Source of the DNA: Streptomyces sp. NBC_00390 | GTDB taxonomy: Bacteria > Actinomycetota > Actinomycetes > Streptomycetales > Streptomycetaceae | Reading direction: 5' to 3' | DNA length: 64,000 bases | Assembly: GCF_036057275.1 (NCBI RefSeq) | Contig: NZ_CP107945.1 | Location: forward strand, 6,944,001-7,008,000 | Part shown: in pieces, positions 7,320 through 16,158 of the stretch | Position numbering within the stretch: the first letter of the stretch is position 1 | How the letters are laid out: every line of letters starts with the position of its first letter | Notes under the pieces: generated by a model | Seen by the model: only the letters and a program-made list of their open reading frames with translations | Database searches by the model: none | Told to the model about the DNA's origin: nothing | Translations under genes and position numbers: made by a program

Positions 7320-8969
7320 TCACGCGTCGTAGAGGTCGGCGTTCCTCGGTGTGGGGTCCTGGACGAACCCGCTGACGACCATGGAGCGGTTGTCGAACTT
7401 CTCGGTGTCGACGCCGTTGTCCGCGAGCACCCTCATCGCCGCCGCGTGGGCCACGCGCAGGACAGGTGTGGCGGCGCGCATCGCGTCGTCGGCCATGAAC
7501 CGGTGCCGCCAGGGCTTCTCGGCCCAGGCGTGGCGCAGCCCGAAGGGTTCGGGGAGTACGAGCTTGCCGCCGAGGTAGTCGAGGAGCGGCGGATACCAGG
7601 TGAAGGGGGCCCGTACGGCGAGCCGTACGACCTCCCTGGTCTCGACCAGGGGCAGCACCCGGTCGACGGTCTCCCAGAACCTGATCGTCTTGTTGACGGT
7701 GACGATCTTGGGCTCGGGCTTGGTGGTGAAAAGGGAGTGCACCGGGCCGAGGGCATGGCCGGTGACCTCGATGCGCAGGGTCTCGTGCAGGACGGTGACG
7801 GTGATCATCATGGTGATCACCAGCTGGCCGTCCCAGAGGGTGAACTGGACGCCGAGGTAGTGGCGGTTGCCGCCGCCGAACTGCTGCTCGTTGCAGATGC
7901 GTTGTATTTCGTGGTTCCGGATCTGGAAGGCGTCCACGTCGCCCTCGGGCCGGGTGACGGCCGCGGCGTTCTCGCCGACGGGAGCCACGATCCAGTGCTT
8001 GACCGACGGGGTGGGGAATCCGCCGGAGTGGAGCGGGCCGCGTTCGAGCATCTTGAGCTTGTCGTGGATGGCCCGTATGACGTCCCAGCTGCGGAACTGG
8101 TTGATCTCCTTGCCGGACTCCTTGGAGACCAGCTCTTCGGCGAGCTGCCAGCTGCCCCAGCGGGTGCCCATACCGAGGATGCCCTTGGGGCCGGCGTAGA
8201 AGACGGCGTTTGAGTTCTGCTCGGCCGTGAGCTTTTCCAGGCTCTGGCGCAGCTGCTCGCGTGCGGCGTCGTCCGGGTTGCCGGGTACGGCCTCGGGGAT
8301 CTTGGCGCCGATGCCGCCGCCGCTGAGGAGGCTGTCCCAGCGTGCACGCATGTCCTTGGCGGTGGTTTCGCAGATCCGCTTGGCGAGGACCCAGCCGACG
8401 ATGGGTGCGACGATCATGCCGCGGATGTAGTAGCCCCACAGTCCGCTGAAGGGCAGCCGGATCAGGAAGAGCATGGCGAGGCCGGCGATGCCGACGAGGA
8501 GCAGGGTGCCGAGCGCCCCGGCGCTCTTGTTCTGGGCTCCGGCGATGGTACGGCGGAGCTGGAAGACTCCCATCCACAGCAGGAGTCCGGGCAGGAACAG
8601 CAGCCCGCACACCGCCATGACCGCAGTGAGCTTGGTGTCGCGCTCCTTGCGGATACGGGTGGCGGCGAGGCAGTGCTCGACGACGGACTGTGGTTCGGTG
8701 CCGAAGGACTGGATGAGTGCCGCGCGGGCGCCGCCGAGGAGCCGCACCTGCACGGCTCGTGAGAACGCCTCGCCGAGGTTGGGTTCGAAGAGGGAGAACC
8801 TGCCCTCCTTCACCTCGGAGGCATGCCAGTCGCTGTTGGCCTTGAGGATGTCCTTGACCGGGCTGTCGCGGTACGCCGCCGACGCGAGTGCGTGCGTCGC
8901 CGCGGTCTGTCCGGCCGACCCCATGAGCGGGACCTGGGCCCCGGGTGTGAAATCGAATCCGTCTGTCAC
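7320..8969 (-). CDS. Membrane protein of unknown function
   Basis: A 549-residue protein with a ~110-residue N-terminal cytoplasmic-looking part, then three hydrophobic segments near residues 115-138, 151-170 and 176-197, then a soluble C-terminal region of ~350 residues with several strand-like stretches (LVITMMITVTVLHETLRIEVTG, KIVTVNKTIRFWETVDRVLP). I recognise no enzymatic motif. GTG 8969 is chosen since GGGGGCGG precedes it at normal spacing; ATG 8981 is in frame and possible. It lies 169 bp downstream of the EF-G-like gene, on the same strand but beyond a hairpin. Confidence 0.78.
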   Translation of the reverse strand: MTDGFDFTPGAQVPLMGSAGQTAATHALASAAYRDSPVKDILKANSDWHASEVKEGRFSLFEPNLGEAFSRAVQVRLLGGARAALIQSFGTEPQSVVEHCLAATRIRKERDTKLTAVMAVCGLLFLPGLLLWMGVFQLRRTIAGAQNKSAGALGTLLLVGIAGLAMLFLIRLPFSGLWGYYIRGMIVAPIVGWVLAKRICETTAKDMRARWDSLLSGGGIGAKIPEAVPGNPDDAAREQLRQSLEKLTAEQNSNAVFYAGPKGILGMGTRWGSWQLAEELVSKESGKEINQFRSWDVIRAIHDKLKMLERGPLHSGGFPTPSVKHWIVAPVGENAAAVTRPEGDVDAFQIRNHEIQRICNEQQFGGGNRHYLGVQFTLWDGQLVITMMITVTVLHETLRIEVTGHALGPVHSLFTTKPEPKIVTVNKTIRFWETVDRVLPLVETREVVRLAVRAPFTWYPPLLDYLGGKLVLPEPFGLRHAWAEKPWRHRFMADDAMRAATPVLRVAHAAAMRVLADNGVDTEKFDNRSMVVSGFVQDPTPRNADLYDA

Positions 8970-9098
8970 TGCCGCCCCCATCGCCGCGTGCGTCCGCACA
9001 GCGGCCTGTTCCCAACTACCGTGCCCCGCACACCTGCTGAGCTGGGCACCCCAGCGTATCGGGGGTGCGCCCGGCGCGTCAGGGGACGTGGGAATGAC

Positions 9099-9124
9099 GC
9101 CCGCCCACCGGGTGGTGGGCGGGC
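9099..9124 (-). terminator. Hairpin after the EF-G-like gene
   Basis: GCCCGCCCACC and GGTGGGCGGGC form a perfect 11-bp stem with a 4-nt loop, 15 bp past the stop of the minus-strand EF-G-like gene. It suggests that gene and the membrane-protein gene are separate transcription units. Confidence 0.7.
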
Positions 9125-9138
9125 GGGAGGGGTAACTG

Positions 9139-11343
9139 TCAGTGGCTGTCGGCCTGTTCCCGCATGCGTTCGGCGACCGCGTGGGGCATGGCCTCGTGGC
9201 GTGCGTAGGAGCGGCTGAACTGGCCGGTGCCGTGGGAGATGGAGCGCAGATCGACTGCGTACCGTCCGATCTCGATCTCCGGTACCTCGGCGCGTACGAG
9301 GGTGCGGGCCCCTCCGGCCTGTTCGGTGCCGACGACGCGGCCGCGCCGTCCGGACAGGTCGCTCATCACGGGGCCCACGTATTCGTCGGAGACCAGGATC
9401 TGCATCTCCGCGACCGGTTCCAGCAGGTGGATGGGGACCTCGGCGGCGGCTTCGCGCAGGGCGAGTGCGCCGGCGGTCTGGAAGGCGGCGTCGGAGGAGT
9501 CCACGGAGTGGGCCTTGCCGTCGCGCAGGGTGACGCGCACGTCGACGAGCGGGTATCCGGCGGCGACGCCGCGTGCTGCCTGGGCGCGTACGCCCTTCTC
9601 GACAGAGGGGATGAACTGGCGGGGCACCGCGCCGCCGACGACCTTGTCGACGAACTCGATGCCTGATCCGGGCGGCAGCGGGTCGACGTCTATCTCGCAG
9701 ATGGCGTACTGCCCGTGGCCGCCGGACTGCTTCACATGCCGGCCGCGTCCGGCGGCCTTGGCACTGAACGTCTCGCGCAGGGACACCTTGTGCGGTACGA
9801 CGTCGACCTGGACCCCGTAGCGGTTGCGCAGCCTCTCCAGGGCGACGTCCGCGTGTGCTTCGCCCAGGCACCAGAGCACGACCTGGTGGGTCGCCTGGTT
9901 CTGTTCCAGTCGCATGGTCGGGTCCTCGGCGACCAGCCGGGACAGCCCTTGGGAGAGTTTGTCCTCGTCGGCCTTGCTGTGGGCCTGGATGGCCAGGGGC
10001 AGCAGCGGGTCGGGCATGGTCCAGGGCTCCATGAGCAGGGGGTCGTCCTTGGCCGACAGCGTGTCGCCGGTCTCGGCGCGGGACAGTTTGGCGACACAGG
10101 CGAGGTCGCCGGCGATGGCTTGGCCGAGCGGGCGCTGCTGTTTGCCGAAGGGCGCCGTCAGGGCTCCTATCCGCTCGTCGACGTCGTGGTCCTCGTGGCC
10201 GCGGTCCGCGAGGCCGTGCCCGGAGACATGGACGGTCTCGTCGGGGCGCAGGGTGCCGGAGAAGACCCGTACGAGTGATATCCGGCCGACGTAGGGGTCG
10301 GATGCGGTCTTGACGACCTCGGCGACCAGCGGGCCCGCGGGGTCGCAGGTGATCTGTGGACGTGGTGCGCCGGCGGGGGTCGTGACGGCAGGTGCCGTCT
10401 GCTCGAGCGGGGTGGGGAAGCCGCCGGTGATGAGTTCGAGGAGTTCCACGGTCCCGAGGCCCTGCTTTCCGCCGTCGGATGCGGGCGCCGCGGCGAGCAC
10501 GGGGTGGAAGGTGCCGCGGGCGACGGCCTTCTCGAGGTCGTCGATGATTGTCTTGATGTCGATCTCCTCGCCGCCGAGGTAGCGGTCCATGAGGGTCTCG
10601 TCCTCGCTCTCCGCGATGATCCCTTCGATCAGGCGGTTGCGGGCCTCGTCGATCAGCGCCGACTGATCGGCGTCGGGCGGGCTCTCCTTGCGCTCGCCGG
10701 AGGTGTAGTCGAAGACCTTTTCGGAGAGCAGGCCGACCAGTCCGGTGACCGGGGCGTGCCCGTCCGCGTGCTGGGGTCCGTACTGCGGCAGGTACAGCGG
10801 CAGTACGGCGTCGGGGTCGTCGCCGCCGAAGATGTTTCCGCAGACCCGGGTGAGTTCCTCGAAGCCGGTGCGCGCGGTCTCCAGGTGGGTGACGACGATG
10901 GCGCGCGGCATGCCTACCGCGGCGCACTCCTCCCACACCATGCGCGTCGCGCCTGCCACCGCGTCGGCCTCCTGGGCGGCCGAGACGACGAAAAGGGCCG
11001 CGTCCGCGGCGCGCAGACCGGCCCTCAGCTCGCCGACGAAGTCGGCGTATCCGGGAGTGTCCAACAGATTGATCTTGCACCCGCCCCATTCGAGCGGGAC
11101 GAGGGAGAGCTGTACGGATCGTTGCTGACGGTGCTCGATCTCGTCGTAGTCGGAGACCGTGGCCCCGTCCTCGACCCGGCCGGCCCGGTTGACCGCTCCT
11201 GCGGTCAGCGCGAGCGCCTCGACCAGGGTCGTCTTGCCGGAACCGCTGTGGCCGACCAGCACCACATTCCGTACGGATGCGGGGTGGTCGGCCGTTACTG
11301 CCCTGCCGGCGGCCCCGGGGTGTGCATTCGCCTTGTCGCCCAT
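9139..11343 (-). CDS. EF-G-like translational GTPase paralogue (EF-G2 type)
   Basis: The 734-residue product has the full EF-G domain order but is the divergent paralogue. G1 is GHSGSGKTT (residues ~31-39) and G3 is DTPGYADF. The G4 position reads VVTHLE where EF-G has NKxD, so guanine recognition differs. Domain II (VAEVVKTASDPYVGRISLVRVF), domain IV (VSLRETFSAKAAGRGRHVKQ) and domain V (VAEMQILVSDEYVGPVMSDL) are intact. ATG 11343 follows GGGAGGC by 7 nt. Paralogues of this kind (FusA2 in mycobacteria) do not replace EF-G and their function is unsettled. It is transcribed away from pgsA. Confidence 0.87.
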   Translation of the reverse strand: MGDKANAHPGAAGRAVTADHPASVRNVVLVGHSGSGKTTLVEALALTAGAVNRAGRVEDGATVSDYDEIEHRQQRSVQLSLVPLEWGGCKINLLDTPGYADFVGELRAGLRAADAALFVVSAAQEADAVAGATRMVWEECAAVGMPRAIVVTHLETARTGFEELTRVCGNIFGGDDPDAVLPLYLPQYGPQHADGHAPVTGLVGLLSEKVFDYTSGERKESPPDADQSALIDEARNRLIEGIIAESEDETLMDRYLGGEEIDIKTIIDDLEKAVARGTFHPVLAAAPASDGGKQGLGTVELLELITGGFPTPLEQTAPAVTTPAGAPRPQITCDPAGPLVAEVVKTASDPYVGRISLVRVFSGTLRPDETVHVSGHGLADRGHEDHDVDERIGALTAPFGKQQRPLGQAIAGDLACVAKLSRAETGDTLSAKDDPLLMEPWTMPDPLLPLAIQAHSKADEDKLSQGLSRLVAEDPTMRLEQNQATHQVVLWCLGEAHADVALERLRNRYGVQVDVVPHKVSLRETFSAKAAGRGRHVKQSGGHGQYAICEIDVDPLPPGSGIEFVDKVVGGAVPRQFIPSVEKGVRAQAARGVAAGYPLVDVRVTLRDGKAHSVDSSDAAFQTAGALALREAAAEVPIHLLEPVAEMQILVSDEYVGPVMSDLSGRRGRVVGTEQAGGARTLVRAEVPEIEIGRYAVDLRSISHGTGQFSRSYARHEAMPHAVAERMREQADSH

Positions 11344-11612
11344 GATTCATGCCTCCCGATCGATTGCCCGGTGAGGAGTGGGGAGCTGCGGGCGCGGGGG
11401 AGATGGGTGGTGGACCCCGAACGGCGTCCGGGGCAGCTCCGGCGGTGCCCGCGGGTGGTCTTTCGAGCTTTCCACTCCCGTCATGGTGCGTCCATACGTC
11501 GTACGCGAACCCGGGAGGCCGGGTGCCGCCCATGCGGTGCTGACGTCGTGGCTACGATGGGCCAGCCGGTGGCCGTAGGGGCCACTCGGCCCACCGAACC
11601 CTCGGGAAGGCC

Positions 11613-12284
11613 ATGCTGAACAAGTACGCGCGTGCATTTTTCACGCGTGTTCTCACACCGTTCGCCGCGTTTCTGCTCCGCCGCGGGGTGAGCCCGGACG
11701 CGGTCACCCTGATCGGCACGGCGGGAGTCGTGGTGGGAGCACTGGTCTTCTTTCCCCGGGGCGAGTTCTTCTGGGGCACGATCGTCATCACGATGTTCGT
11801 GTTCTCGGACCTGGTCGACGGGAACATGGCGCGTCAGGCGGGGACCTCCAGCCGCTGGGGTGCGTTCCTGGACTCGACGCTGGACCGGGTCGCCGACGGG
11901 GCCATCTTCGGCGGGTTCGCGCTCTGGTACGCGGGCAAGGGCAACGACAATGTGCTGTGTGCGGTTGCCATCTTCTGTCTGGCCAGCGGCCAGGTGGTGT
12001 CGTACACGAAGGCCCGCGGCGAGTCGATCGGCCTGCCGGTGGCTGTCAACGGGTTCGTCGAGCGTGCCGAGCGGCTGGTGATCTCGCTGGTGGCCGCCGG
12101 TCTGGCGGGTCTGCACGGATTCGGCGTTCCCGGGGTCGACGTGCTGCTGCCGATCGCCCTGTGGATCGTGGCCGTCGGCAGTCTGGTGACTCTGGGGCAG
12201 CGGGTGGTGACCGTACGGCGTGAGGCGGCGGAAGCCGACGGGTCGCCCACCGCGCACGGCACATCGCAGGGGAGTGAGGCATGA
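11613..12284 (+). CDS. pgsA: Phosphatidylinositol phosphate synthase (CDP-alcohol phosphatidyltransferase)
   Basis: The 223-residue membrane enzyme transfers a phosphatidyl group from CDP-diacylglycerol to inositol 1-phosphate in actinobacteria. The family motif DGx2ARx8Gx3Dx3D is complete: DGNMAR is followed by G, D and D in WGAFLDSTLDRVAD. Several hydrophobic helices surround it (VTLIGTAGVVVGALVFF, TIVITMFVFSDLV, VLLPIALWIVAVGSL). The stop overlaps the next gene by ATGA. Position upstream of an acyltransferase and PimA makes the inositol lipid assignment much stronger than phosphatidylglycerol phosphate synthesis. Confidence 0.92.
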   Translation: MLNKYARAFFTRVLTPFAAFLLRRGVSPDAVTLIGTAGVVVGALVFFPRGEFFWGTIVITMFVFSDLVDGNMARQAGTSSRWGAFLDSTLDRVADGAIFGGFALWYAGKGNDNVLCAVAIFCLASGQVVSYTKARGESIGLPVAVNGFVERAERLVISLVAAGLAGLHGFGVPGVDVLLPIALWIVAVGSLVTLGQRVVTVRREAAEADGSPTAHGTSQGSEA

Positions 12285-13186
12285 GCGGGGCCAGGGACCG
12301 GCTGACGGACGCGCTGTACGGACTGGGCTGGGCCGCGGTCAAGAAGCTCCCCGAGCCGGTCGCGGCGGCGCTCGGCCGCACCATCGCCGACATCGCCTGG
12401 AAGCGGCGTGGCAAGGGGGTGCTGCGCCTTGAGGCCAATCTGGCGCGGGTGGTGCCCGACGCCGGGGCCGAGCGGCTGGCCGAGCTGTCCAAGGCGGGCA
12501 TGCGCTCCTACATGCGGTACTGGATGGAGTCGTTCCGGCTCCCCACCTGGAGCCAGGAGCGTGCGGCACAGAGCTTCTCCGCGAAGGACCTCCACCACCT
12601 GACCGACGCTCTGGCCTCCGGGAAGGGCGTGGTGGCCGCGCTGCCGCATCTGGCCAACTGGGACGTGGCGGGGATCTGGGTGACCCGTGCGCTGGGCGTG
12701 CCGTTCACGACGGTCGCCGAGCGGCTCAAGCCGGAGACCCTGTACGACCGGTTCGTGGCCTACCGGGAGAGCCTCGGCATGGAGGTCCTGCCGCACTCCG
12801 GGGGCTCCGCCTTCGGCACACTCGCCCGCCGGCTGCGGGACGGCGGTCTGGTCTGCCTGGTGGCCGACCGCGATCTGTCCGCGTCCGGCGTCGAGGTGAA
12901 GTTCTTCGGCGACACGGCCCGGATGCCGGCCGGTCCGGCGCTGCTCGCGCAGCAGACCGGCGCGCTGCTGGTTCCGGTGACTCTCTGGTACGACGAGTCG
13001 TCGGTGATGAAGGGACGCATCCACCCGCCCGTCGAGGTACCCGAGACAGGTACCCGGGCCGAGAAGACGTCCTCCATGACACAGGCGCTGGCCGATGCCT
13101 TCGCCACGGGAATCGCCGACCACCCGGAGGACTGGCACATGCTGCAGCGGTTGTGGCTCGACGACCTCGAGGAGCGCCGTACGTGA
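12281..13186 (+). CDS. Phosphatidylinositol mannoside acyltransferase
   Basis: The 301-residue product belongs to the LpxL/HtrB acyltransferase family and should acylate the mannose of PIM1/PIM2 on the inner membrane face (PatA role). The catalytic H-x4-D is seen as H123-LANW-D128, and DRDLSASGVEVKFFG matches the following conserved block with its Glu. ATG 12281 overlaps the pgsA stop and the stop overlaps the pimA GTG, so three enzymes of one pathway are translationally coupled. Confidence 0.92.
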   Translation: MSGARDRLTDALYGLGWAAVKKLPEPVAAALGRTIADIAWKRRGKGVLRLEANLARVVPDAGAERLAELSKAGMRSYMRYWMESFRLPTWSQERAAQSFSAKDLHHLTDALASGKGVVAALPHLANWDVAGIWVTRALGVPFTTVAERLKPETLYDRFVAYRESLGMEVLPHSGGSAFGTLARRLRDGGLVCLVADRDLSASGVEVKFFGDTARMPAGPALLAQQTGALLVPVTLWYDESSVMKGRIHPPVEVPETGTRAEKTSSMTQALADAFATGIADHPEDWHMLQRLWLDDLEERRT

Positions 13187-14340
13187 AGATCGGCATCGTC
13201 TGCCCGTACTCGTGGGACGTGCCGGGCGGCGTGCAGTTCCACATCCGTGACCTGGCGGATCATCTGATCCGGCTCGGGCACGAGGTGTCCGTCCTGGCTC
13301 CGGCCGACGACGACACGCCGCTCCCGCCGTACGTGGTCTCCGCGGGCCGGGCGGTGCCCGTGCCGTACAACGGCTCGGTCGCCCGCCTGAACTTCGGTTT
13401 CCTGTCGGCGGCGCGGGTGCGGCGCTGGCTGCACGACAACGCCTTCGACGTCATCCACATCCATGAGCCGGCCTCCCCGTCGCTGGGGCTGCTGAGCTGC
13501 TGGGCGGCGCAGGGCCCGATCGTCGCGACCTTCCACACCTCCAACCCGCGCTCGCGCGCCATGATCGCGGCGTACCCGATCCTGCAGCACGCACTGGAGA
13601 AGATCAGTGCCCGCATCGCGGTCAGCGAGTACGCCCGGCGCACGCTGGTCGAGCACCTCGGGGGTGACGCTGTCGTCATTCCCAACGGTGTCGACGTCGG
13701 TTTCTTCGAGAAGGCCGAGCCCAAGGAGGAGTGGCAGGGCAACACCATCGGCTTCATAGGGCGCATCGACGAGCCGCGCAAGGGGCTGCCGGTGCTGATG
13801 AGGGCGCTCCCGGCGATCCTCGCCGAGTGCCCGGACGTGAGGCTGCTCGTGGCAGGGCGTGGCGACGAGGAGGAGGCAGTCGCGACGCTGCCGAAGGAGA
13901 TGCGCTCACGCGTCGAGTTCCTCGGCATGGTCAGCGACGAGGACAAGGCGCGGCTGCTGCGCAGCGTCGATGTGTATGTCGCGCCCAACACGGGTGGTGA
14001 GAGCTTCGGCATCATCCTGGTGGAGGCCATGTCGGCGGGGGCGCCGGTGCTGGCGTCGGACCTGGACGCCTTCGCACAGGTGCTGGACCAGGGGGCGGCA
14101 GGTGAGCTGTTCGCCAACGAGGACGCGGGGGCGCTCGCGTCGGCGGCGGTACGGCTGCTGTCGGACCCGGCGCGCCGCGCGGAGCTGAGTGGGCGGGGCT
14201 CGGCACATGTGCGGCGCTTCGACTGGTCGACGGTGGGCGCGGACATCCTGGCGGTGTACGAGACGGTGACGCACGGTGCGGCGTCGGTGGCGGCGGACGA
14301 ACGCAGCGGCTTCCGCTCCCGCTTCGGCCAGGCTCGCTGA
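13183..14340 (+). CDS. pimA: Phosphatidylinositol alpha-mannosyltransferase PimA
   Basis: The 385-residue GT4 (GT-B fold) enzyme adds the first mannose from GDP-mannose to phosphatidylinositol. Visible signatures are the N-terminal PYSWDVPGGVQFHIRDLA glycine loop, the FHTSNPRSRA membrane-facing region, GRIDEPRKGL (Arg and Lys that contact the donor phosphates), and GGESFGIILVEAM, the E-x7-E nucleotide-sugar motif. GTG 13183 (VKIGIVCPYS) overlaps the previous stop and is preferred over an upstream in-frame ATG at 13153. The C-terminus ends in a short basic tail. Confidence 0.94.
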   Translation: MKIGIVCPYSWDVPGGVQFHIRDLADHLIRLGHEVSVLAPADDDTPLPPYVVSAGRAVPVPYNGSVARLNFGFLSAARVRRWLHDNAFDVIHIHEPASPSLGLLSCWAAQGPIVATFHTSNPRSRAMIAAYPILQHALEKISARIAVSEYARRTLVEHLGGDAVVIPNGVDVGFFEKAEPKEEWQGNTIGFIGRIDEPRKGLPVLMRALPAILAECPDVRLLVAGRGDEEEAVATLPKEMRSRVEFLGMVSDEDKARLLRSVDVYVAPNTGGESFGIILVEAMSAGAPVLASDLDAFAQVLDQGAAGELFANEDAGALASAAVRLLSDPARRAELSGRGSAHVRRFDWSTVGADILAVYETVTHGAASVAADERSGFRSRFGQAR

Positions 14341-14584
14341 CGCTCGCGAGGCGTCCCGTCGGGCGGGCGCGCCCGTGGGTGTTGCCCGCAGGGTGCCTGG
14401 CCGGTGGGTGGTGCGGGGGCCGGGGCCTTTGGAGTGGGGTACCCGGACTGCTTTCCCGTGAGTGCAGCCCGGGAGCCACGTGCTCGCCCGACAGGGACCG
14501 CACCAGGACAGGGCCACGCCCGGGAGCGTCCCCGGCGTCGCCCGCCCAAGGGCACCGCGCAGCGCACCGGTAGCCTTGCCGCCC
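14341..14584. other. Intergenic DNA with no recognisable gene
   Basis: 244 bp between pimA and the LemA-like gene. It is GC-rich with scattered short repeats but no clean hairpin, promoter or supported reading frame. Open frames crossing it are shadows or extensions of the next gene. Confidence 0.5.
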
Positions 14585-15124
14585 GTGAGCACCGTGATCT
14601 GGATCATCGTCGGCCTCGTAGCCGTCGGCATGTACCTCAGCTGGACCGCCGGCCGCCTGGACCGACTCCATACGCGGATCGACGCCGCCCGCGCCGCCCT
14701 CGACGCCCAACTGCTGCGCCGTGCCTCGGTGGCCCAGGAGCTCGCCACCTCCGGCGTTCTCGATCCGGCCGCGTCCATCGTGCTCTACGAGGCCGCGCAC
14801 GCCGCCCGACAGGCGGAGGAGGACCATCGCGAGGTGGCCGAGAGCGAGCTGAGTGCCGCGCTGCGGGCCGTGTTCGGGGAGACGGCCCAGGTCGAGGCGG
14901 TCCGTGAGGTGCCGGGTGGCGAGGAGGCGGCCGAGGAACTGGCGCAGGCCGTGCGCCGGGTGCCCATGGCGCGCCGGTTCCACAACGACGCGGTGCGCGC
15001 GGCGCGTGCGCTGCGCCTGCACCGCAAGGTCCGCTGGTTCCGGCTGGCCGGCCACGCCCCGTTCCCGCTGGCGTTCGAGATGGACGACGAGCCGCCGACT
15101 GCCCTGGCGGACCGGCCGCAGTAG
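14585..15124 (+). CDS. Small membrane-anchored LemA-like protein
   Basis: The 179-residue product has one N-terminal hydrophobic helix (VIWIIVGLVAVGMYL), then a long helical region starting RLDRLHTRIDAARAALDAQL, which resembles the LemA-family helix that follows its membrane anchor. The rest is Ala/Glu/Arg-rich helix. GTG 14585 places the anchor at residues ~4-18; longer in-frame starts add low-complexity sequence. LemA function is poorly understood, and the family match is by pattern only. It lies between pimA and pdxS. Confidence 0.72.
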   Translation: MSTVIWIIVGLVAVGMYLSWTAGRLDRLHTRIDAARAALDAQLLRRASVAQELATSGVLDPAASIVLYEAAHAARQAEEDHREVAESELSAALRAVFGETAQVEAVREVPGGEEAAEELAQAVRRVPMARRFHNDAVRAARALRLHRKVRWFRLAGHAPFPLAFEMDDEPPTALADRPQ

Positions 15125-15129
15125 GCCGG

Positions 15130-15187
15130 GGTGGATGAACACCGGCAAAACGATCCACCGGCTGTTCATTGGCCCTTGATGTGGACT
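15130..15187. promoter_or_regulatory. pdxS: Interleaved repeats upstream of pdxST
   Basis: Two inverted repeats share a left side: GGTGGAT (15130-15136) with ATCCACC (15153-15159), and ATGAAC (15135-15140) with GTTCAT (15164-15169). ACCGGC occurs directly repeated at 15141 and 15157. TGGCCCT (15170) and TGGACTG (15182) form a further imperfect direct repeat 12 nt apart, a layout used by MocR/PdxR-type regulators. The region probably holds the pdxST promoter and operator. Confidence 0.4.
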
Positions 15188-15243
15188 GGTTGCGGAGTGT
15201 TCCATCGGTGACGCATTACTACGTCGTCCTGAGTGAGGTCTCT

Positions 15244-16158
15244 GTGTCCACCACGCCCCCCGTCACCCCCCAGTCCCCCGAGACCGGCACCGCGCGCGTC
15301 AAGCGCGGCATGGCCGAGCAGCTCAAGGGCGGCGTGATCATGGACGTGGTCAACGCCGAGCAGGCGAAGATCGCCGAGGACGCCGGCGCCGTGGCCGTCA
15401 TGGCCCTGGAGCGCGTACCCGCCGACATCCGCAAGGACGGCGGCGTGGCCCGGATGTCCGACCCGAACATGATCGAGGAGATCATCGACGCGGTCTCCAT
15501 CCCGGTGATGGCCAAGTCCCGTATCGGCCACTTCGTCGAGGCCCAGGTCCTGCAGTCGCTCGGTGTCGACTACATCGACGAGTCCGAGGTGCTGACCCCG
15601 GCCGACGAGGTCAACCACTCCGACAAGTGGGCCTTCACCACGCCGTTCGTCTGCGGTGCCACCAACCTCGGTGAGGCCCTGCGCCGTATCGCCGAAGGCG
15701 CGGCCATGATCCGCTCGAAGGGCGAGGCCGGCACGGGCAACGTCGTCGAGGCCGTCCGCCACCTGCGCCAGATCAAGAACGAGATCGCCAGGCTGCGTGG
15801 CTTCGACAACAACGAGCTCTACGCCGCCGCCAAGGAGCTGCGCGCCCCGTACGAGCTCGTCAAGGAGGTCTCCGAGCTGGGCAAGCTGCCGGTCGTGCTG
15901 TTCTCCGCCGGCGGTGTGGCCACCCCGGCGGACGCCGCGCTGATGCGTCAGCTCGGTGCCGAGGGCGTCTTCGTCGGCTCCGGCATCTTCAAGTCCGGCG
16001 ACCCGGCCAAGCGCGCCGCCGCCATCGTGAAGGCCACCACCTTCTACGACGACCCGAAGATCATCGCGGACGCCTCGCGCAACCTCGGTGAGGCCATGGT
16101 CGGCATCAACTGCGACACCCTGCCCGAGACCGAGCGCTACGCCAACCGAGGCTGGTAA
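15244..16158 (+). CDS. pdxS: Pyridoxal 5'-phosphate synthase, synthase subunit
   Basis: The 304-residue (beta/alpha)8-barrel subunit makes PLP from ribose 5-phosphate, glyceraldehyde 3-phosphate and ammonia. Family hallmarks are GGVIMDVVNAEQAKIAEDAG, MALERVPADIRKDGGVARMSD, MAKSRIGHFVEAQ with a catalytic Lys, and IRSKGEAGTGNVVEA. GTG 15244 is preceded by GAGTGAGG and gives the expected short disordered start before TGTARVKRGMAEQL; an in-frame upstream GTG at 15232 is possible. It overlaps pdxT by one base and makes a 12+12 complex with it. Confidence 0.97.
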   Translation: MSTTPPVTPQSPETGTARVKRGMAEQLKGGVIMDVVNAEQAKIAEDAGAVAVMALERVPADIRKDGGVARMSDPNMIEEIIDAVSIPVMAKSRIGHFVEAQVLQSLGVDYIDESEVLTPADEVNHSDKWAFTTPFVCGATNLGEALRRIAEGAAMIRSKGEAGTGNVVEAVRHLRQIKNEIARLRGFDNNELYAAAKELRAPYELVKEVSELGKLPVVLFSAGGVATPADAALMRQLGAEGVFVGSGIFKSGDPAKRAAAIVKATTFYDDPKIIADASRNLGEAMVGINCDTLPETERYANRGW

